Source of the DNA: Heterodera schachtii
Taxonomy: Eukaryota > Nematoda > Chromadorea > Rhabditida > Heteroderidae
Reading direction: 5' to 3'
Assembly (NCBI GenBank): GCA_023374025.1
Contig: SIJG01000069.1
Coordinates: forward strand, 371,043-435,042
Length of the DNA: 64,000 nucleotides
Positions 11,800 to 23,599 of this stretch are shown piece by piece (the first letter of the stretch is position 1; the number at the start of each line of letters is the position of its first letter). The notes beneath the pieces are model-generated. The model was given only the letters and a program-made list of their open reading frames with translations. It was not told where the DNA came from and did no database searches. The translations under genes were made by a program, and so were the position numbers.

Positions 11800-13829
11800 A
11801 TTTATTTAAATATTTTAAAAAACTTCAATTTTATTTAAGAAAAACTATTATTGAAACAAGGCTTTCAAGATGTTACTTGGAAATTGCCTAATGAAGAAAG
11901 AAATTTCCAGTCGTTGCAAGAAATGATAGTTAGACGCGTTTTGTAAAAGAAATATATTAAAAAATAGAATATTTTCAATTTGCACTTAAAAATAACTCAA
12001 AAATTAGTTATTATTTTTAGAATTATCCAAAAAGATGCAACATCACTAACTAAGCTCTCACAAGCAAGATCGGATTGCGTGAAATATAAAAGATTTGCAA
12101 AATCTTTACTATTATTTAAATATATTCAAAAACATAAATGCAAATAATATGCACAATATAAATTTAATTTTTTTATCAAAAACCATAAAATTACCGAGTT
12201 TAAGTAGGGATACGATTTTAGGCAAAAGCCTATTTTTTCCTGAGCTCCCCGCGGCCCGAAACTCACCAAAAACATGTTTTTTGTTGTTAAGCTACTTTTC
12301 GAGTTATTAATGACTACTTTCTAGGATTTTATTTTTAGAGCCTTACTACTATATTACTAAAATAATGTTGAGAAAAAAATATTAACTTTTCAAAATGAGA
12401 TACAGTGATATTAAAATTTAAAACAATAAATAGCATACGCATTCATACGACTCAAATATTTGATGAAATTATGTTTTTTTATTTTTAACAAAAATTTTGC
12501 TTTATTAAAATATTATTTAAAATATAAATGCTAATTTAAACAAAATTAAAAATTTCATCAATTTGTTAGAAATATGCAAACATGAAATAGGCAACATGAA
12601 AAAAGATAAAATGCAAAAAACGCTTTAGTAAAAAATAAAATGATAACAGCGACGGGAATCGCAATTTACCACGAATCGAAGAAACAGTTTAAATTATATA
12701 TTTATAATAAAAAATTAATGAGGTCAAAATTATCATATGTCTCTAATTTTTGAACGCATCTTAAACAAATCTTACCCATGTTACTTGCTTAAGAAATGTA
12801 AAAATGGCAATAAATAAAACTGAATGTCAACAATATAAAATGCTAAATTGAGTTGAGTGAAGCATGTCAGTACAATTGAAACTTTTAAATTATAGTATTG
12901 ATTGATTTATAAAATAAAACATATTAAATACTGAATTTTTAATAAGAAAAACAAAAAATTATGAAATTATAAATGCGAGAGAATTTCATTTTCTTTCTCC
13001 TTTTAAGTTTAGAGTGAACTCCGAATACATAAACAAGAAAGAGACTAAGAATAAAAATGTATAACAATTAAAACAAGGCTCGAATTAAAATAATTTATTT
13101 TGAAGCAAAACAAGAATTTTTGTGGAGGGACGGGAATGCTTCGATTGGAATACGATAATATTTACCAGCGAAGTAATATTTTGACAATCATTTAAAATTC
13201 TTTAATCATTTAATACAAAAGTAAACAATTACAATATATAAAATTTTTATAATTTATTAATTTTCTGCCTTTTTTTCCGAAGGATCTTCTCACATTCGAG
13301 GATAGAAAAATAATTCATAAAAGTCAAATTACCAAAAAAAAAATTTACTCTAAGGTTAAAATAATAAATATAAAAGTAGAATTTTAATTTATTTTAATCT
13401 TTACAATTAGCAACCCAGACATTTAAATTAAATAAAAAACAAAATTCTTGTCATATAAATTAATAAAAAGAATGAAAACATAGATATTTCATTTATAATT
13501 TATATATATATGTAATCTTAAAAATAATTTAATTATTTTATATAAACTAAACACGAAATGAATATGATAAAACTTTATCTATAAAATAATTTTTTACTCA
13601 ATTTATTAAAATAAATTTGAAAAATAGATAATGCTTAAAAACAAAAATTTATTTTTTAAAATACAAATATCAAAACTTATTAAAATCTTTTATAATAAAC
13701 GTATTGTTATATTTTGAAGCATAGTAAATAGGATGCTTGAACAAATATAATTTTATTGTCCGTCTCGATATACCCGTCAGTACTTCACCGATATATCTTT
13801 GAAGTTTACAAAGAAAGCTCATTTGCTGG
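11800..13829. other. AT-rich stretch with a possible hAT end
   Basis: TAGGGATACGATTTTAGGC at about 12208 looks like a hAT terminus (compare 63214) but has no partner. Otherwise nothing identified. Confidence 0.45.
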
Positions 13830-13980
13830 GAAATTTTGGTGTTATAGAGTCAATTGATTACATAAAAATGTAAACCTAATAAAATTTTTATAAATTATAG
13901 AATAAAAGTGGAAAAATTGAACCTTTTTATCGAAAATTAAAAATTTTTAAACTGAAAGCTAAATAAGGTAAAAAAAAAGA
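13830..13980. repeat. Three-copy diverged repeat, copy 1
   Basis: TATAGAGTCAATTGATTACAT, then GAATAAAAGTGG and TTGAACCTTTTTAT. Further copies lie at 21835-22000 and 63820-63990. Confidence 0.55.
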
Positions 13981-14354
13981 CAACTTATGAGGGGAAAAAC
14001 TTATGTCTACGGCAAAAAGAGTAGTTATCTCTCAAAATATAAATTCAAAGACTAATAAAATATTATCCATTAAGTAAAATTATTATGAAAATAATAACCT
14101 ATTTCAAAAATACTAAATTATATAGAAGATAATTAGAAGTTATTTTTATATCTTATAATTATCCAACGTTTCGCTCAGCCGAGAGTTTATAAAAAAAACA
14201 GAACAATGAATACAATCTATAATAATACGAAAAAATTAAAAAAATTAATAAAGTACAACATTAAAATAATTTATTTTTATAATAAAGATAAAATTAATTT
14301 TTCTAAATAACTATTGTACGAAAAAGCTTTTCAGTTTTTACAAAACTATTATTT

Positions 14355-14460
14355 TCAGGCTGCCAAAAATATGCACGAAAAGTGACCAAAATATGCGCAT
14401 AAATATGCAAATAAAGTCGTGAAATATGCACCAAATATGCACAAAAAAACTTTAAAATTA
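14355..14460. repeat. ATATGCAC word array, hAT-arm remnant
   Basis: About seven copies of atatgcac/atatgcgc/atatgcaa in 100 bases follow CAGGCTGCC, which could be a terminal repeat. The conserved core is absent nearby, so only an arm remains. A 76-codon frame at 14419-14649 overlaps it and has no other support. Confidence 0.45.
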
Positions 14461-15339
14461 GGAGTGCAAATTAATTGTAAAAATTTATTCTTCATAAATT
14501 TTATCGGTTGTTTTTGCAATTTCGAAGCAAAAATTTATCAAGGTTTTCGGCAGTGGAGCTCACTCACTATTTACCAACTCTCGCATCCATTCAGATTTGG
14601 AAATAATTTTAGGCATAGCAAATGTTTTCTTAAGAGATTCAAACCGTAAAATTTTGAAAAAAAATGTAAAAATCGAAAATATGTTTAAATTTGAAATTAT
14701 CTTTGCCTGCTGGCTTAAATTAAAAATTTGCATATAAAAATAAGTGGCCAGTAAAATTAAAAAAAATAAATTCGTAACATTACTTTAAAAATGCATCATT
14801 ACATCATTAAAGATACCTTGTAATAATGGCCATATGTTAATGGTTGTTTTCAAAAAATAGTTATTCAAATTTCACATTCTTTTAATATACAAAATGGCAA
14901 ACTAAAGAATCAATTTAATCAATTTTCAAAAAATGCCAAATTAGGTCAAATGAGATTTTTAATAAGCTATTTTTGTAAACAAACTTATTTAGATTGGCTA
15001 ACTATTGATATTTATAAGAACATTAAATAATTTCTATTAATCTAACAGAATTTCAAAAAATTAAGTTGATCAAGAGCCTTTATATAAGCAAATCTATAAA
15101 TTTATAATATATCAATTAAAAGACGAAAAACTAAAATTTTTAAACACTTTATACTAATACAGCAAGATTTGGATATCAATCCATTCAAATTTCCGAATCA
15201 CGAAAGACAAGAAATATAACTAAAAAATTATATTTAACAATTTTTTTTTATAAAACAACTTCAATTAAAAGATTATTACGAAAATGGAAGTAAAATAAAC
15301 CCAAGTGAAAAAAACAAATGATTTTTTGTAAAGCTATGA

Positions 15340-15645
15340 AAATTTAAAACAGAAGCACTAGGAGCGCTAGGTACAGAAATGCTTTTCATTCTCATGAAGC
15401 TTTTAATTTTACAGTTGTTTTATGGGTGTTCAAAAAGACCGAACCCATCGACGAAAGATCATCATTTCGATTATTTATTTTTCAATAATTTAACTTGAAA
15501 TAAAGACCAAACTTTAATGTGAAAATTATTTTTGATTTTTCAAAAAATAATATTTCTCTTTCGACAGGGAATTTATAAATAAGAAATCATAACTTATTTT
15601 ATACGATCATGCTTAATATTTTTTCAGCTGATCTTAAGACTTGAC
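15340..15645. repeat. Diverged repeat, partner at 19795-20425
   Basis: AGGTACAGAAATGC, TTTCGATTATTTATTTTTCA, GACAGGGAATTTATAA and ATAATATTTTTTCAGCT recur in order at 19.8-20.4 kb; shorter matches occur at 18480-18540 (TCGACAGAAATTTATAAA) and near 53455 (AAACAGAAATACTTGG). Confidence 0.6.
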
Positions 15646-15714
15646 TATTTTTTATAAAAATTATGATTACAGAAAATTTAAGTAAATGACACCTGTAAAA
15701 AATTGAACACTATA

Positions 15715-15995
15715 TAAAAGAATTAAAACCTTATAAACTCATTCAGAATATTAAATTTAATTACAAAAACTCAAAAATATTTAGCCAGATAAAACATAAT
15801 ACGTTCAAATATGTTTTCATAAATAAAATCCAAATAAAAGCCTTAGCAAAAGTTAAAATTTGAATACAGGTGATAATTTAAAATAAAATACGTAAATTAA
15901 TTTTTTTTTTATTCAATTTAATTTTTCTTGTAAACGAAAAGTTTAAATTAGATTATCTATATTTTTTAAAAAGATTGCAGAAAACGAGAAAATCA
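15715..15995. repeat. Diverged direct repeat, partner at 11505-11790
   Basis: Second copy of the same unit in the same orientation; divergence is mostly single-base indels. Confidence 0.6.
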
Positions 15996-15999
15996 CACT

Positions 16000-18680
16000 G
16001 GTTCTAGAATGCCTTAAAAATGATAAGCTGCAAGAAAAATTGAGAATATTAAATTAATATAAAGTTATTTGAGATACAAATGAATTAAGGAATCTAATTT
16101 ATGAGATAAATAAAAGAATTTAACACAATTTGATTAGAATTATTCAATAAAAAATTGTTCTTTACCAGTAATTTAAAAAATCAAATTAAATGAAACATTA
16201 TTCAATCAGGTAATTTCTTAAGTTAAAATTATATTTCCTTAATAATCTTTTTAATTCATAACTAATGTCTTTAATAAAAAATTTGGTGAAAAATATAAAT
16301 ACACATATTATTTACCTAAACAGTGCCAATGGGGCTCACAACATAAATTATTTAATTTAACAAGCTTACATGAATTAAAATTATTTAACAAATGCCAAAA
16401 TATTTAATAAGACAAAACCTGGCAAACTAAAATAATAGAAATTAAACATTTTTAAAGCAATGATTTGTCATTAAAAATTCAATATAAATTTGGAAGAAAA
16501 TTTATAGAAATAAAAATTTATATATAACAACCTTTCTTCCAAAATCGAATATATGAACAAGATATTAAAAGTTAACTTCATAATTAAAAATACAACTTTA
16601 AAAAATTATAAAATAAATATAATATATATAAATCCAATATATTTAATTTGATATTTTACAAAGTGCAGGAATGCATTTTTCAACAATAAAAATGTTAAAT
16701 ATTTTTAAAAAAAATTTTAATTAAAAAATAAAAAACATTTAATAAATCAAAAAAAATTAAAAATCGTTTTAATTAAAAAAAATAAACTAGAAACCTCTTT
16801 TAAATAAAAATGATGACCTAATGATGTGGCACCTTTACAAGGCCTTGAAAGTTAGAAATAAAAAAAGAATATTAAAAATAAAAAAATAATGAATATTAAT
16901 TTGTCATATAAATTGATAAACACCACGGAACTGAAAAATCAACGGCTCATAAAATCATTAGATTATTTGCACACGGATACGTTATAACTGATTTCCAAAA
17001 ATTTCTCGAGTTTGAACCAATCAAATATTCTGAGTTTGTCTTAAATTATTAATAAAATTTAATTTAGATTATAAATGGAAAAAAGCAAGCAAAATAAAGC
17101 AATAATTGAACTGCCAATATTTGGAATTTATAACAATATGATTGGTTTTTTATAGCAAATAATAAATACAAAAAAAAAAGACATTAAAAATTTTTATGCT
17201 ACAATAATATATATATATATAGATAAATTATAAAATGCCATGGTAACAAAGAAAACTAATCTTCCAGTGGCCTGTGAAAACTATGTAAAATTAAACTTAA
17301 TTTAAAACAATCTAAAATGAAAAATAATGTTAAACTAAATTACATTTAATTTCTGACAACTTACTGTCTCGGACTTGTGATCAGAGTGATGTGAGTCGGG
17401 GTTTTAACGGACAAAAGTTTAAAGCGGGTTATTTAACCATATTCTGAACAAGGTATGTTTATTGGCATCCGCTGTTACCGCTGCTTTTTGATAAAAATTT
17501 ATAATACGACGTAAAATAATATTCAAATTAATTTAAAAAAGATATTGAATATAAAACATAATTTCTATTTATTAAACGATTTACAACATAAATAACGAAA
17601 AAATAAAGCAGTAATTATTTCAAATAAAAATAAAAATGCAAGTAAAATCATTTAAATAAAATTTAAGTATTTTCATAAAATAATTGCAAAGTTTTGAAAT
17701 ATAAAAAATGTTGTAAAATTTTAACTTAAAGATAAATAAAAAGTTATTGAAAATACAAAATAATTTTCCTAAAAGAGGCATTAGTAAAACGATTTAAAAA
17801 TATAAAATAATTTATATGGCAAAAATCATTTTTTACTATAAAATTTTATTAAAATGCAAAAAGAATTGGAATGAATTATTCATAAATTAAAATAATAAAC
17901 CTCCTATATAACCAATGAGATTTTTAGAATTATAATTAATCATTTAGAACTTTTTACTGAAAATTTAAATTGTCCTTGTGATGTGTTCATTGAGACCATG
18001 AACAAAATCACGGGGACCAAGTAATTCAACAAAAGCGGAATAAAAAATGCAAGAAATAGCAAAAATGAATAGAATAAATATTTATTTGAATGCTAATATT
18101 CATGAGAAAAATAAATAAAATCTTCAAAATATTATCAAATCATCATAATACAAGTTTGCACCCGAGTTATTCAAAAAATGGTAGAAAATGCATCAGTTCA
18201 AGAATGTCGTGCACAGGTCGAATCAACCACCCGTCCCGCCCATCAATTGCCAAAAAAAGGCAAGGCATTGGGTGTATTCATGATGTAATAAAGCAATTAT
18301 AGAAAATATAAAACGAATGAAAAGTTTTTTAAAAAATTCGAAATGATAAATCTTAATAATTTACAAAAACCTTGTTTTGATTATGAATGTATATAAAAAT
18401 TCAATAATTAGAAACCAGATTGCGTTGATATCAAATCATTGCATGCCAAGAGAAAAAAGTAAACTAAAATTCTAGACAAATAAGGAAAAATAATTCCTCT
18501 TTCGACAGAAATTTATAAAGTAAGAAAATATTACTTATAAATAAAAATATTGAGCTTTTTAGACAAAATAAATAACAATAAAATAAAATAAATCCTAAAA
18601 TAAGTTAAATAAAATGCTAAATTATTAAACATTGATTGATTTACAAAACTTCTGAAAACAAATCAACCATTGAATTAATT
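16000..18680. other. AT-rich stretch, no gene seen
   Basis: Contains the + strand partner (16820-16930) of the inverted block at 50 kb and an (AT)n run near 17206. GC-balanced patches at 17365-17490 and 18150-18300 are open only briefly and match nothing I know. Confidence 0.5.
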
Positions 18681-18870
18681 ACTAACAAAGGAAGGTCCCC
18701 AGGTGTCCGTGGGATTTCTGAATGAAAGTTGGTGGGTGGATAGAGCACCCATGGGTTCTTAAGAAAAGTGATTTTATTTTTTGCGGAATGAGCCCGAATG
18801 ACGAGTTATGACGTGCCAAACTTTTTTAGTGAATAAATAAATTCAATATATATTTGAACTTGATTCAAGT

Positions 18871-18940
18871 GTCGAATGGTGCAGCGGTTGTGAACTAGTC
18901 CGCGTTTTTTAGGCCCACAGGTTCGTATCCCTTACATGCA
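18871..18940 (+). pseudogene. tRNA-like sequence, left arm
   Basis: A-box-like TGGTGCAGCGG at 18877-18887 and B-box-like GGTTCGTATCC at 18920-18930 are spaced as in tRNA genes, with a T-run from 18947 that could terminate Pol III. The acceptor and T stems do not pair properly, so this is not a working tRNA. It may still be a Pol III promoter. Confidence 0.55.
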
Positions 18941-19235
18941 AACTCATTTTTTAATTTTAATTTTTGTTTCTTTATGCAAAGTAAATTATCAAACATATTT
19001 TTTTGAACAAATTTTTTTTTACCATTAACACATAATATATTCAATAAGAATATTAAATAAAATTATATTTTTAACAGAAAGGTATGTATCTTTTCAATTA
19101 AATTATTGCTTCTTTATCTTTATTGATTTTTTTGGTTTAATGAAATAAAATTAAAAATAAAGATTTTATTCTTAAAAAATATTTTTAATAATTGACTGCA
19201 CCAAAAAAGCAAAAATAAAAATTGTAAAACGTATT

Positions 19236-19306
19236 AGCATGCAGAGGATTCGAACCTGGGACCCAAAAAATTTTTGCCTAACGCACTACCTCTACACCAA
19301 ATAATG
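19236..19306 (-). pseudogene. tRNA-like sequence, right arm
   Basis: Read on the minus strand, TGGTGTAGAGG (19299-19289) and a perfect B box GGTTCGAATCC (19256-19246) are present. It aligns with the left-arm copy at roughly two-thirds of positions and both end in CATGC. Stem pairing is poor. It faces the left copy. Confidence 0.55.
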
Positions 19307-19794
19307 CATGTAATGTAGCAAAATAATTATTTCTTTTCTTTAATAGGAAAAAACCTAAAACTTTGGCACGTCATAACTCGGCACTCGGGCTCATTCCGCA
19401 AAAAATAAAATCACTTTTCTTAAGAACCCATGGGTGCTCTATCCACCTACCAAATTTCATTCGGAAATCCAAAGACACCTGGGGACCTTCCTTTGTAAGA
19501 AGATATAAAATTATTGAGATTTTATTTTAAATCCAAATAAATACTTATATATATATATATTTATAAATATAAATTAAACAAAACATTAACATTGTGTAAA
19601 AGTAAAAATAAATTAGGGTGTGAATACGCGAGCATTTGTCTACGTTTTAATTATTAAGAATATATAAAATAATGAAATGCAAAAAGATGTTGAGAATCAA
19701 ACTCACAGAAAAGAATATATATATATATATTAACAAATTAAATTAAAATACAAACTATTTATTTTAATTATTATGAAAAAATATTCAAATAATT

Positions 19795-20425
19795 TTTTGT
19801 AAAGCTAATAATTTAAAACAGAAACACTCGCAGCGCTTGGTACAGAAATGCGCCTCAATATCATGAAATTTAAATTTTAGTTGTTTTTTATTGGTTTTCG
19901 AAAATGTTAAACCGGTCGACCAATGAATGATCAACCACTTCGATTATTTATTTTTCAATTAAATAGTCTTGAAATAAAGGTCAAACTTTATGAGAAAATT
20001 TATTTACTAAAAACTCGCAAAGAAATTTTGTATTTTATAGAATTTATCAATTTTCAAATATAATATTCCTCATTCTGCAGGGAATTTATAAATCAGAAAA
20101 TTTACAAAGAATGTAATCAGAAAAAAGAACAATAAATATAAAAAAAGAGCGTAATTTTTGAAAATCATAACTCTAAAGAAAAGATTTCATTTAGTTGAAT
20201 AAATATAAATAAATGTAAAAAATAGTAATAAATTAAATTAAACTTGTCTCCCAACAACACATTCCAAAGGGTGAATGCGTGTTTCTTATAAAACAATTAA
20301 TATAAAACAGAAGAAATTAAAAAACAAATATTAATTTTAAGTAAATTGCTTTTAACAAAAAAAATTTATCAACTCATAACTTATTTTATACTATCGTGCA
20401 TAATATTTTTTCAGCTAGTCTTAAA
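19795..20425. repeat. Diverged repeat, partner at 15340-15645
   Basis: The same blocks as 15340-15645, but with about 260 extra bases between the GGGAATTTATAA and TTTTTTCAGCT blocks. Confidence 0.55.
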
Positions 20426-20879
20426 ACTTGACTATTTTTAACATAAACTAAAAGAAAAAAAAAACTAATATTGGTCAAATAATCAATTAAATAGTAGAAA
20501 ATTTTTTTTTAAAGTTTTTACATCTAATATATACAAGGCAAAATATTAATTAAACCTCAAAATAATACAAGGAATGATCGAGAAAATAGGTGAAATAAGA
20601 TATTCCGACACAAGAGGAACGAAAATAATCAATTTACTTAGAATACTATAATAAAAATTTAATTCAGTGAAAATAATTTTAATTCAGGTTCGTAATATGA
20701 TGAAATTAAATTAAAGTTCATATAGGTTAAGTTGATTTATTATAAATCAAAAAATTAAAAATTAAAATAATATAATAAATATTCAAAAATGAATATACTA
20801 TTTAATCAAAACGAAATAAATTAAAAATTTTAAAAGGAATTCATTAAGTATAAATATTTTTCTTTGTTTATGCAATAAT

Positions 20880-21260
20880 TCAAACTCTTTTTGATTCGTT
20901 CTCTCCCCTGACTCCCTCTCTCTCTTTTTCTTTCTTTCTTTCTTTCTTTCCTTTTAGACTCATTCTTTCTCTCTTTCTTTTTCTTTCTTTTTTTCTTTCC
21001 TTTCTTCTGACTCATTCTCTCTCTCTCTCTCTCTTATTCACTCGCTGCGTTCTTAAAAAAGCAACTCAAAATCACGCCGACCCGTCGCATCATTGGCATT
21101 GCTCTCATCAGTTAACCATTTGACATTACTTCATCCAAAATCCAATTGGTCCTTCCCCCTCCATTCATCAGCAGTCCACCTATTTTTCTTTTTTTTACCA
21201 TTCGTTGGCTAAAAGAATGGTAATAGTTCAGCATTTTGTCCCTCCTTCCTCCACATTTTT
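20880..21260. repeat. CT-rich repeat family, copy 2, with terminal hairpin
   Basis: CT/CTTT microsatellite, then CACTCGCTGCGTTCTTA and about 150 bases shared with the other two copies. It ends with TTACCATTC ... GAATGGTAA (21195-21223), a 9-bp stem. This copy reads straight through GGTAATAGTTCAGC into CCTTCCTCCACATTTTT, the empty version of the site occupied by a hAT element at 60 kb. Confidence 0.75.
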
Positions 21261-21359
21261 AGAAAATATATTTATTTTTTTATTTTAAAGATAAAAAACG
21301 TTTTAATCTTTTTCGTGGGTAGTTGAAAATTTCGACCTTGGAAGAAAAAAAGCATAATA

Positions 21360-21495
21360 TTTTTTGTACTCAATTACGATTTTTAATTGCTAATAATCGA
21401 TAAACAGTTAGGTATTTATATTGTGCTAAAAGTGCTGAAATAAACGCAAAACACTGGAAAATGTCAAAAAAGTGGTGAAATAAATGCATAAAATC
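21360..21495. repeat. TGCTAAAA/TGCTGAAAT word array
   Basis: Words gtgctaaaagtgctgaaataaac, gtggtgaaataaatgc and the start CGATTTTTAATTGCTAATA match 63222-63330 (CGATTTTAATTGCTAATAGGTA, then tgctaaaa words). I read both as arms of another hAT-MITE subtype. Confidence 0.4.
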
Positions 21496-21834
21496 AAAAA
21501 TCCCGTTTCAATTAAAAAAAATTTTTTTCAATTAAATAATAGACAAAAGATGAAATGAATTTAAAAATTAAATTAAAATTGTTTTAGCTAAACGAACTCA
21601 TATACATAAATTTTTATTTTTCTTTATTAATCTGAAAATTTTGGAACTTCTACAAAGGCAAGATGCCGAGAATTAATTTTACATTAATATATTAATATTG
21701 GAAGAATATTAAAAAAAACCAGTGTGACTTAAAATAAATACCACAAGATTTTGTATAAGTTTATATCTAAGGAAATCTCCGACGAAAAAATAACGATTAA
21801 TTAGTGGAAAAGCGAACAAAAATAAAGCTCAATT

Positions 21835-22250
21835 GCTTGAATTTTTAGTATTATAGAGTCAATTAATTGCATGAAAAATTTTAACCGAATAAATTTCTAA
21901 GAAATAATCGAATAAAAATATAAAAATTGAACCTTTTTATAACGTTTATACACAAAAAGAATAAATAATACTTTGAAAATATAAATTTTGAATTTTACAA
22001 CAATATTAAAAAAGTAAATAAAAAAGTTAAAACTGATTGCTAACTTAAACAGAAATAAAGGTATTTATTTATTGAATAAAAATTGAAACTTTTTCATAGG
22101 GTTTAAACACAAAAGAATAAATAATAGTATAAAATAATAAAATTGAATTTTACAACAGTATAACTTATTCTTTAATAAAAATTCAAATAAAAATCTTATA
22201 AACTGAAATCTAAACAAGCAAAAAACTGCATTTTGCTTGGAAAAAAACAC
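21835..22250. repeat. Three-copy diverged repeat, copy 2, tail partly duplicated
   Basis: TATAGAGTCAATTAATTGCAT and TTGAACCTTTTTATA match copy 1. The tail (CACAAAAGAATAAATAATA, TTTTACAACA) appears twice, near 21950 and 22110. Confidence 0.5.
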
Positions 22251-22469
22251 GTTTTACGGAAATAGGAGTGGTTATCTCTAATTATAAATTCAAAGATAAA
22301 TAAACTATTATTCATTTATTAATATTCTTATGGACTACGCAAGAATGATCAAGGAAAAATTTTTTTAGATTAATATAACCAATTCATTATTTGTTCAATA
22401 AAATCCAAGTTCACCTAAAAATTACAAGTTTATACAGGAATAATCTGAAGCATTTCTTTTTTATAAAAT

Positions 22470-22650
22470 CTAATTTTATTTAAATTATTAAACATCTTTA
22501 TGATTATGAATTGGAATCACAGCATGATACTAGTGAAAAATTGTAAAATCTATTACTATTAATGTTAACTATAATATTTTACATTTACAAACAAGAAATA
22601 AAGGCCAAGATAAACAATTCAAACAACTAATTAAAAATACAACAAACAAG
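22470..22650. repeat. Diverged direct repeat, partner at 49220-49350
   Basis: GAATTGGAATCACAGCATG and CATTTACAAACAAGAAAT with AAACAATTCAAAC recur in order at 49.25-49.34 kb. Confidence 0.6.
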
Positions 22651-23168
22651 AAAAAGCTAATTGAAGAATTCAAACTGCTTTATTCTGTTCAACTTAAAAA
22701 GCATATTTATAAAAAGCGCTTTGAAAATAAAAAATATATAAGAATTGTGACAGTAACCTTTATAAAAAAATTTTTGTAATAATTAAATTATATCTTTAAT
22801 GATCACAAATCCAATTTGAATTAAAATATATCATTTAAAAAATTCACCATGCATCCTCATAACAAAGGAAAGCTAAAATCCAAGAGTACGTAAAATTTTT
22901 TAATAAATAAATCAATAAAATAATAAAGGAATTTAAATTAAATTTTCTTTATCGAAATAATATTAATTTAATTGGATGTTTGCAAGAGTATCTGAATACC
23001 AATTTACAAGAATTAAAATCATTGAATATATTTAAAAAATATGATTAAAAGGTAATATAAAAAAACTAATTAATAAAAAAGGCTCTATTATACCAAATAT
23101 ATTAATCTCTAATATAGAAATCAATGATAATAATTAATCATTATAAAAACTTATATAACATTTATAAT

Positions 23169-23560
23169 TAGAGTTGCACGGGACCGTGAATTTTGACAAA
23201 AACGTGACCGAGACCCGAAAAGTCGGGACCGGGACCTCTATTTTCGTCCGGGACCAGGACCGGGATTGGGACCGCAAGAAAAGCCGGGACCGGGACCAAC
23301 CGTGACTTATCACAAGAGAAAATTTTTTTGAAAAAAATTTGAAATTTTTTTTAAAAACTGACAAATTGTTTTGAAATTTTGCAGGCTAATATAGAACACA
23401 AAGAAATATGACTGATATGAAAATATTTAATTGGCTTGACAATGAGAAAATTTTTACAAAATTTTGGCAAATTGCGTAAATATGCGCTTATATGTTTAAA
23501 AGCCAAAGTAGGTGAAAAAGAACCAAAAAGCAGAATAGCTATTTTTAGGTTCGAAAAATC
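23169..23560. repeat. GGGACC-word element with hAT-like end
   Basis: It starts TAGAGTTGCACGGGACCG and contains about ten gggacc/gggaccg words to 23310, then an AT-rich part with one TATGCGC word. It is the opposite orientation of the 8.45-kb element. The right terminus is not found. Confidence 0.55.
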
Positions 23561-23599
23561 AAATTAAAAATTACTAAGAAAATAATATCTACGCTAGCT

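Larger units (their letters stand above)
18686..19495. mobile_element. Harbinger/Tourist-like foldback element with paired tRNA-like arms
   Basis: The TIRs begin CAAAGGAAGGTCCCCAGGTG and run about 135 bp with roughly 88-90% identity by eye. TAA flanks both sides (18683-18685, 19496-19498), the 3-bp duplication typical of PIF/Harbinger elements. Inside each TIR lies a tRNA-like sequence pointing inward (18871-18940 on +, 19236-19306 on -). The central 300 bases are AT-rich and without a frame. The element is 810 bp and encodes nothing visible. Confidence 0.85.

Noticed and set aside
23134..23364. 76-codon minus-strand frame rich in Arg and Ser
   Set aside because: Direct translation of the GGGACC word array.
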